Shown here: positions 1 to 4,331 of the stretch, one piece after another
Numbering within the stretch: position 1 is the stretch's first letter
How the letters are laid out: each line of letters opens with the position of its first letter
Source: JBDRGC01 sp043818215
GTDB lineage: Bacteria; Chloroflexota; Anaerolineae; Anaerolineales; UBA11858
Assembly: GCA_043818215.1 (NCBI GenBank)
Contig: JBDRGC010000475.1
Location: forward strand, 1 to 7,598
DNA length: 7,598 nt
Reading direction: 5' to 3'
Translations under genes and position numbers: made by a program
The notes under the pieces: model-generated
What the model saw: the letters and a program-made list of their open reading frames with translations, nothing else
Database searches by the model: none
What the model was told of the DNA's origin: nothing

Positions 1-108
1 TGTCATTCCCCAAAGGGGACGATGTGCGAACCGACGCTTTTCGGTGAAGCAATCTCCTTCTCGCCAAGGATGAGATTGCTTCAGCGGTAAAGCTGCTTCG
101 CAATGACA
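1..108. repeat. Dispersed inverted-repeat element with TGTCATT/AATGACA ends
   Basis: The ends TGTCATT (1-7) and AATGACA (102-108) are inverted repeats. Inside, GAAGCAATCTC (46-56) and GAGATTGCTTC (72-82) form a perfect 11-bp inverted repeat, and CCCC/GGGG (8-11, 15-18) makes a further small hairpin. The nested palindrome matches a style of MITE-like intergenic repeat common in environmental bacterial genomes. No open reading frame is seen. The element may extend left of the window, so its true left end is not certain. Confidence 0.8.
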
Positions 109-227
109 GGCTGAGTCAAAATCTTTTTCTGAAAGTCTATAGCAATCCCGGGCCGGGATCAGGCCATCGCTGGTTCTACCAAAAAAGAGCAACTCTGAGA
201 CCGAATTTGTGTTCTTAGTATTGCCGC
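109..227. other. Intergenic stretch upstream of plsY
   Basis: No gene is supported here. The only structure seen is the palindrome ATCCCGG-G-CCGGGAT at 145-159. A promoter for plsY should lie in this region or in the repeat to its left, but I see no convincing -35/-10 pair. Confidence 0.4.
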
Positions 228-297
228 CAGCCGACCACCGTCCGCCATCCGCCATCCCCCATCCGCCATCCGCCGTCCGCTGTCCGCCATCCGCCAT
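228..297. repeat. Tandem 7-bp array (10 units, CCGCCAT type)
   Basis: Ten units stay in exact 7-bp phase. The last eight are CCGCCAT or one- to two-base variants (CCCCCAT, CCGCCGT, CCGCTGT). The first two (CAGCCGA, CCACCGT) resemble the units of the large array at 3834-4230. The array ends 14 bp before the plsY ribosome binding site, so it would lie in the plsY mRNA leader if transcription starts upstream of it. Confidence 0.85.
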
Positions 298-311
298 CAA
301 TACACCTTCAT

Positions 312-316
312 GGAGG
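312..316 (+). promoter_or_regulatory. Ribosome binding site of plsY-like gene
   Basis: GGAGG lies 10 nt before the ATG at 327, which fixes the start of the acyltransferase. Confidence 0.75.
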
Positions 317-326
317 CTCCGCAAAA

Positions 327-992
327 ATGCAAATATTATCTTTCGTAGGAATATTGGTTGCAGCTTACCTGATTGGCTCAGTCCCCATGGGGTTGCTGGT
401 AGTCAAGATAACAACTGGGCAGGATATTCGCGAAGTCCAAAGTGGGCGCACTGGCGGGACAAATGCTATGCGCGCAGCTGGATTTTGGGCCGGGTTTGCT
501 ACCGCTTTTCTCGATATTTTTAAAGGGGCCAGCGGTGTCTGGCTGGCGCGGGCATTAGTACCCGGCAATCACTGGCTCGAAGTGCTGTCCCCCATTGCCG
601 CCATAATTGGGCATAATTACTCGATTTTTTTGATCGAACGCTATGAAAATGGGAAAATCCGTTTGCGAGGCGGAGCCGGAGGCGCACCTTTCATAGGAGG
701 GGCCATGGGATTATGGCCCTGGAGCATTGTATTGCTTGTGCCTATCGGTGCGGTAATCCTCTTCGGCATTGGATACGCATCTCTTACTACACTGAGTGCT
801 CCCCTGATTGCCACACTCATCTTCGCCTACCGGGCATGGATCGGTGCATCGCCCTGGGAATACGTGCTCTACGGTCTCTTATCTGAGATCCTGATAATAT
901 GGGCATTACGTCCCAATATAAAACGTCTGTTAGATGGAACTGAGCGCCTTGTTGGCTGGCGTGCCCGCCGTGCAAAATCGCGCTCAGAATAA
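327..992 (+). CDS. plsY: Divergent PlsY-family acyl-phosphate:glycerol-3-phosphate acyltransferase
   Basis: The 221-residue protein has the usual PlsY length and a hydrophobic multi-pass membrane profile. Family role: transfer of an acyl group from acyl-phosphate to glycerol-3-phosphate, the first acylation in phospholipid synthesis. Motif 1 is recognisable (YLIGSVPMG at 14-22, then GQDIREVQSGRTGGTN at 31-46, where SGNxGATN is usual). Motif 2 begins normally (GHNYSIFL, 95-102) but carries extra residues and reads RGGAGGAP (114-121) where GGKGVAT is expected, so the conserved lysine is missing. Motif 3 is LRPNIKRLLDGTE (194-206), without the usual His-Arg before the Asn-Ile. The fold assignment is firm; the exact substrate is less so. 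The gene converges on the hydrolase gene with a 3-bp gap and no terminator between. A true plsY may exist elsewhere in the genome. Confidence 0.82.
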   Translation: MQILSFVGILVAAYLIGSVPMGLLVVKITTGQDIREVQSGRTGGTNAMRAAGFWAGFATAFLDIFKGASGVWLARALVPGNHWLEVLSPIAAIIGHNYSIFLIERYENGKIRLRGGAGGAPFIGGAMGLWPWSIVLLVPIGAVILFGIGYASLTTLSAPLIATLIFAYRAWIGASPWEYVLYGLLSEILIIWALRPNIKRLLDGTERLVGWRARRAKSRSE

Positions 993-995
993 GAG

Positions 996-1871
996 CTAAT
1001 AATACAGATCACTATCATCAACCTGCGAAAATGCCGGGGGGGAACCATATAATTGTTCATACAAGGCTATAAGATTTCGCTGATGCAGTTCTTCTGCCAG
1101 CCCGCCGAGGATCACTCGACTCTTCCCACAAGATTCTACATCTACTGTTTCTAACATATCGCCAGGATATTTCCGCCTTGCCGCCCGGCGGACTATTTTT
1201 CGGATTGTGGATAAGTAAGCCAGGTGGTTGTCGATCGCGCTCTGAATTTCTCCCCGCAACACAACATCCCCATGCCCCTGTACAATGTTTTCCAGGCTCA
1301 TCTTACTAATCTTTTTCAGGGATGCGATCATCTCGTCAATATTGCCATCCACAATATACGGCAGGGGCATCAAAACATCACCCGAAAAAAGAGTTCTGTC
1401 TTCCTCGATGTAGACACCAATGCCATCAACGCTGTGGCCTGGCAAAGGAAACAATGAAAGAGTCTTCTTGCCAACTTTCAGACTCAAGCTTCCCTCGCCA
1501 AAAGTCATCTGTGGGTATACGATCTGTGATTTTCGAAAAGTTGGATTCTGTTTGCGGGCTTCTTTCAAGGATGAAATCGCACGAGTTTTTAACAATTCAC
1601 GGCACAACACATGTGATATGACCAGTGCATCCGGAAAAAAGCATGTTCCCCAACTATGATCGGCATGATAGTGAGTATTGATGACATAGCGGACATAGAC
1701 ATTAAGTTCTTTCTCTATAAAATCACGTATCGCCAATGTCTCTTCGGGAAATGCCAGTGTATCAATGATAACAGCCCAATCCGACCCCACTACAGCTCCA
1801 GCTGTGACTTGAGCATAATATTGACTTTGAAAAAAATAAACGTTATCAGCAACTCGTTCGCGTTGGATCAT
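996..1871 (-). CDS. MBL-fold metallo-hydrolase
   Basis: The 291-residue protein carries the full metallo-beta-lactamase-fold metal-binding set: THYHADH (66-72; His67, His69, Asp71, His72), GHS (His146), SGD (Asp165) and GHG (His200). These should bind two metal ions, usually zinc, and place it among the hydrolases related to glyoxalase II and class B beta-lactamases. No signal peptide is seen, so it is probably cytoplasmic. The C-terminal 90 residues are basic and helical-looking, with no further motif recognised. The start is supported by AGAGGT (1877-1882, minus strand) 5 nt upstream and by a promoter further upstream. The substrate cannot be read from the sequence. It is divergent from the T-box transcription unit and convergent with plsY. 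Confidence 0.9.
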   Translation of the reverse strand: MIQRERVADNVYFFQSQYYAQVTAGAVVGSDWAVIIDTLAFPEETLAIRDFIEKELNVYVRYVINTHYHADHSWGTCFFPDALVISHVLCRELLKTRAISSLKEARKQNPTFRKSQIVYPQMTFGEGSLSLKVGKKTLSLFPLPGHSVDGIGVYIEEDRTLFSGDVLMPLPYIVDGNIDEMIASLKKISKMSLENIVQGHGDVVLRGEIQSAIDNHLAYLSTIRKIVRRAARRKYPGDMLETVDVESCGKSRVILGGLAEELHQRNLIALYEQLYGSPPAFSQVDDSDLYY

Positions 1872-1898
1872 ATCCGACCTCTAAATAAAAGATGCTGT

Positions 1899-1928
1899 AG
1901 GATAGCACACAACGAGGCCATAAGTCAA
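1899..1928 (-). promoter_or_regulatory. Sigma70-type promoter of the MBL-fold hydrolase
   Basis: On the minus strand TTGACT (1928-1923) is separated by 18 bp from TATCCT (1904-1899). It sits 28 bp upstream of the hydrolase start codon and is divergent from the promoter at 1963-1991. Confidence 0.6.
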
Positions 1929-1962
1929 GAAAATTTAAGATTAGGTGAATGAATGCGATGCG

Positions 1963-1991
1963 TTGACACCCCCCACCGAACTTAGTATAAT
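1963..1991 (+). promoter_or_regulatory. Consensus sigma70 promoter for the T-box transcription unit
   Basis: TTGACA (1963-1968) and TATAAT (1986-1991) are both perfect consensus hexamers with an ideal 17-bp spacer. Transcription should start near 1998, just ahead of the T-box leader. A promoter this strong fits a unit controlled after initiation by a riboswitch. Confidence 0.88.
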
Positions 1992-2128
1992 CCTCATCAA
2001 CAACCAAATCCCCTCCCCGGGAGGAGTAAGCAGCGGTGGAACTGCCAGAGAAGGAACGGCCACAGGCTGAAAGCCGCCCTCAGCAACCAACTGCCGAATG
2101 TCGCCCGGATCGAATGCCGAAGAAATTT

Positions 2129-2163
2129 AGTAAGCACTCATCAGTAAGCAGTAAACAGTAAAT
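2129..2163. repeat. Five phased 7-bp units inside the T-box linker
   Basis: AGTAAGC, ACTCATC, AGTAAGC, AGTAAAC and AGTAAAT follow one another in exact 7-bp phase directly after Stem I. The first unit may be the authentic 3' end of Stem I (an AGTAAGC also occurs at 2024-2030), from which the repeat could have grown. Confidence 0.65.
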
Positions 2164-2279
2164 GTCATTAAGTTAAGGGTTGGTGTCTGTCGGATCACGG
2201 ATCCGACAGGAGCAAAACAGGTTTTCTGACATGCTCCAGGCGGATTCGCAATCCGCCTATGGCTAAACTAAATGACATT
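2161..2279. repeat. Small inverted-repeat (MITE-like) element within the T-box leader
   Basis: Imperfect 16-bp terminal inverted repeats lie at 2161-2176 and 2264-2279 (AATGTCATT versus AATGACATT at the outer ends). Two internal perfect hairpins occur: a 10-bp stem CTGTCGGATC/GATCCGACAG (2187-2196, 2200-2209) and a 9-bp stem AGGCGGATT/AATCCGCCT (2238-2246, 2250-2258). The TGTCATT/AATGACA ends are shared with the element at 1-108. TCATCAGTAAGCAG (2138-2151) and TCATCAGTAACCAG (2283-2296) flank it as near-identical direct repeats. No coding capacity is seen. Confidence 0.75.
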
Positions 2280-2280
2280 G

Positions 2281-2339
2281 AGTCATCAGTAACCAGAAAA
2301 ACCAATCTACCGATTACTGAACACTGATTACTGGAAAGT
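2281..2339. repeat. Degenerate 7/8-bp repeat tract right of the T-box insertion
   Basis: Units AGTCATC, AGTAACC, then AATCTACC, GATTACT, GAACACT, GATTACT and GGAAAGT follow one another with one 9-bp irregularity. AATCTACC also occurs as a unit in the 8-bp array before valS, and GAACACT echoes the ACACTGA units of the large array. Confidence 0.55.
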
Positions 2340-2447
2340 AGACCGGCACGGGTAAGCCCGTTACAGCTTAATCCCGATGATGGTCGGGAATCGAGAGCGC
2401 CATTGCAGTAATGCACGGCGAAACGAGGTGGTACCGCGGAAGGCATA

Positions 2448-2483
2448 TCCTTTCGTCCTCAAAATGGACGGAAGGATTTTTTT
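2448..2483 (+). terminator. Intrinsic terminator of the T-box riboswitch
   Basis: TCCTTTCGTCC (2448-2458) pairs with GGACGGAAGGA (2466-2476) over 11 bp with one G-U pair and a 7-nt loop, followed by seven Ts (2477-2483). Its left arm overlaps the strand needed for the antiterminator, as in classical transcriptional T-boxes. Confidence 0.92.
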
Positions 2484-2490
2484 ATTGGCA

Positions 2491-2496
2491 AAGGAG
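2491..2496 (+). promoter_or_regulatory. Ribosome binding site of the lipoprotein gene
   Basis: AAGGAG lies 9 nt before ATG 2506 and just beyond the terminator T-tract. It decides the start: an in-frame ATG at 2377 would lie inside the riboswitch and give a protein without an N-terminal signal. Confidence 0.85.
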
Positions 2497-2505
2497 ATCG
2501 AAACC

Positions 2506-3840
2506 ATGCGTCGATTGATTCCGCTAATGATTGTGTTGACCTTTTTCTTAGGGAGCTGCAACATCCCTGAAGGTGGCGCCCCTGCGCGTACCCCGGTTGG
2601 TACGCCGACCCCGAGCAGGGAAGCTGCCCCCACTGAGGCGACCGCACCCAGCCTCACACCGACGCTCCCACCTTCGGCCACACCGGAAGTACAACCCAGC
2701 CTCACAACGCCTCCCACCGTTGAAGTCCCGTCAGGCCCAACCTTGCCCGCGCTGATCTCCGGAGAGGCGGTCACCATCACCCATATCACCATGATGGACA
2801 CTACCACTGGCTGGGGAATCGGCCATCAAAACAATGGCAGTGATCATATTATCTACACCAGTGACAGCGGCCAAACCTGGGACGACCGCACGCCCCCCGA
2901 GACCCTCCCCATCCCGCCGGGCCAGACAAAATCGGCCTGGGGTCATTTCTCTGATAAGCAAACGGCCTGGGTAGTATTGGTTTCACAAGACAGTCCTCCA
3001 CCGATCACACCGCCGATGATATGGCGCACCTCCGATGGTGGTCAGAGTTGGCAGGCCAGCCAGCCGCTGCCCCTGACTGGCATGGATCCCTACTTCACGC
3101 CAGAGGGGTTCTCCTTTGTCGACGAACAGCACGGATGGCTGCTGGTGCATATCGACGCTGGTATGAGCCACGACTATAGCTATTTATTCGCAACGAGTGA
3201 CGGGGGCGTTACCTGGCAGCGTATCGCCGACCCCTACGGAGAGGGGCTGCAAAGCTTGCACAACACCGGCCTGGCTTTTGCCGATACCCAGCTAGGTTGG
3301 GTAACAAAAGATAACCTCGGGGTGATGGCCGGTGCTTTCCTCGAGCAGTCCACAGATGGCGGCATCACTTGGGATGATGTTTTCCTACCCGCCCCGCCCG
3401 AACTCGACTGGTTCACTGAAATCAGTCTGTGCCGAACTTCAGCGCCGACCTTTACATCCATACAAACCGGATTGGTTATCGCCAAGTGTAGACTTTTCGG
3501 AGACTCGACCGCCTATGATGAATGGTCACTTACGTATATCTACAGGACTCAAGACCGCGGCCTCACCTGGCAGCACAGCCAGCTTCCATCCTCAGTGGAG
3601 AGCTTGATCTTCTTCGACACGCAGCAGGGTCTGGCTCTCGGACGTGATTACTTCAAGACCACGGACGGCGGCCTGAGTTGGGTTATGGTCAAAACTGTCA
3701 ATTGGGACGGGCAATTCAGCTTCGTCGACTCCCTGCACGGCTGGGCCGTGGCACGGAACGGAGACGAAATTGCCCTGGTGAGTACTTCGGACGGCGGCCA
3801 AACCTGGCAATTGATTGAGCCTGTGATCGCCGACCGCTGA
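2506..3840 (+). CDS. Ycf48-like seven-bladed BNR/Asp-box beta-propeller lipoprotein
   Basis: The 444-residue protein starts with a lipoprotein signal (MRR, hydrophobic core, LGSC with the lipidated Cys at 18). A Pro/Thr-rich linker (about 25-80) follows, then a propeller domain. Seven Asp-box motifs of the form S/T-x-D-x-G-x-T/S-W are visible at about 118-125, 175-182, 230-237, 282-289, 348-355, 385-392 and 427-434, which suggests seven blades. It should be anchored on the outer face of the cytoplasmic membrane. Related propellers include Ycf48/HCF136 photosystem assembly factors and sialidase-like repeats, but no sialidase catalytic residues are recognised and its partner is unknown. It is the first gene after the T-box, an unusual place for a non-amino-acid gene. 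The stop codon TGA is the end of the first complete unit (3834-3840) of the tandem array that follows. Confidence 0.88.
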   Translation: MRRLIPLMIVLTFFLGSCNIPEGGAPARTPVGTPTPSREAAPTEATAPSLTPTLPPSATPEVQPSLTTPPTVEVPSGPTLPALISGEAVTITHITMMDTTTGWGIGHQNNGSDHIIYTSDSGQTWDDRTPPETLPIPPGQTKSAWGHFSDKQTAWVVLVSQDSPPPITPPMIWRTSDGGQSWQASQPLPLTGMDPYFTPEGFSFVDEQHGWLLVHIDAGMSHDYSYLFATSDGGVTWQRIADPYGEGLQSLHNTGLAFADTQLGWVTKDNLGVMAGAFLEQSTDGGITWDDVFLPAPPELDWFTEISLCRTSAPTFTSIQTGLVIAKCRLFGDSTAYDEWSLTYIYRTQDRGLTWQHSQLPSSVESLIFFDTQQGLALGRDYFKTTDGGLSWVMVKTVNWDGQFSFVDSLHGWAVARNGDEIALVSTSDGGQTWQLIEPVIADR

Positions 3841-4230
3841 CCACCGACCGCCGACCGCCGACCACTGACCACCGACCACCGACCACTGACCGCCGACCAC
3901 CGACCGCCGACCAACGACCACTGACCGCCGACCGCCGACCACTGACCACTGAACACTGAACACTGACCGCCGACCACCGACCACTGACCGCCGACCGCCG
4001 ACCACTGACCACTGACCACTGAACACTGAACACTGACCGCCGACCACCGACCACTGACCGCCGACCGCTGACCGCCGACCACTGACCGCCGACCACCGAC
4101 CGCCGACCACCGACCACTGACCGCCGACCACCGACCGCCGACCGCCGACCACTGACCACTGAACACTGAACACTGAACACTGACCGCCGACCACCGACCA
4201 CTGACCGCCGACCACCGACCGCCGACCGCC
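3834..4230. repeat. 57-unit tandem 7-bp array (CCRCYGA)
   Basis: Units start at 3834 and every 7 bp to 4226 without a single insertion or deletion; the last unit (CCGCCAA) overlaps the 8-bp array. Nearly all units are one of four types: CCGCCGA, CCACCGA, CCACTGA and ACACTGA; CCGCTGA (3834, 4065) and CCAACGA (3911) are rare. A higher-order block of types G-G-T-T-E-E-G-A-T (naming them by variant) occurs at 3925-3987, and with one extra unit at 3988-4057 and 4135-4204. The + strand is C-rich and G-poor. The minus strand is open in all three frames, giving spurious Trp-Ser-Val-Val-Gly-Gly-like reading frames. Confidence 0.97.
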
Positions 4231-4326
4231 AATCCACCAATTAAACAACATACCAATCTACCAATTTACCAACATACCAATCTACCAACTTACCAACATA
4301 CCAATCCACCAATCTATCAACTTACC
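4231..4326. repeat. Twelve-unit tandem 8-bp array (AAYNTACC), G-free leader of valS
   Basis: Twelve 8-bp units run in exact phase from 4231 to 4326: AATCCACC, AATTAAAC, AACATACC, AATCTACC, AATTTACC and variants. The 7-bp array hands over directly to this 8-bp array. The + strand from 4229 to 4333 contains no G, so the RNA cannot form G-C or G-U pairs within itself. The array ends 5 nt before the valS ATG, and no Shine-Dalgarno sequence is present. Confidence 0.92.
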
Positions 4327-4331
4327 AAACC

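Larger units (their letters stand above)
2011..2484 (+). promoter_or_regulatory. T-box riboswitch leader, probably valine-specific, with internal insertion
   Basis: A T-box leader senses uncharged tRNA and lets transcription continue when the tRNA is uncharged. The core GAGGTGGTACCGCGG (2425-2439) is canonical. UGGU (2429-2432) would pair with the tRNA acceptor end and implies an A discriminator, as in most tRNA-Val. GAGG (2425-2428) can pair with CCTC (2457-2460), overlapping the terminator arm. Stem I features lie at about 2020-2130: GGAGTAAGC (2022-2030), CAGAGAAGG (2046-2054), the GGCTGAAAGCC hairpin (2065-2075) and GAATGTCGCCCGG (2096-2108). Here GUC (2100-2102), followed by a purine, is the best specifier candidate; I judged this by eye, and GCC (Ala) in the next register is the main alternative. 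The 3' hairpin ACGGG-TAAG-CCCGT (2348-2361) precedes the core. About 200 bp of repeat DNA sits between the two halves. Confidence 0.88.

Noticed and set aside
145..159. Palindrome upstream of plsY as a terminator or operator
   Set aside because: The arms are separated by a single base and no T-tract follows; there is no evidence for regulator binding.
209..523. 104-codon + strand frame overlapping plsY
   Set aside because: Its first half is the translated heptamer array (HPPSAV-like) and its second half is an out-of-frame reading of plsY.
2377..2505. Upstream in-frame start for the lipoprotein at 2377
   Set aside because: It lies inside the T-box and its terminator, and would hide the lipoprotein signal; ATG 2506 has a good ribosome binding site.
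2361..2807. Minus-strand 148-codon frame across the T-box and lipoprotein start
   Set aside because: It is antisense to the Pro/Thr-rich linker, which gives a Gly/Val-rich shadow.
3592..4256. Three overlapping minus-strand reading frames of 174-219 codons rich in W-S-V-V-G-G
   Set aside because: They exist only because the 7-bp unit has no stop in any minus-strand frame; all three frames give the same periodic peptide and there is no ribosome binding site.
3834..4326. CRISPR array
   Set aside because: Units are 7 or 8 bp and contiguous, with no spacers and no cas genes nearby.
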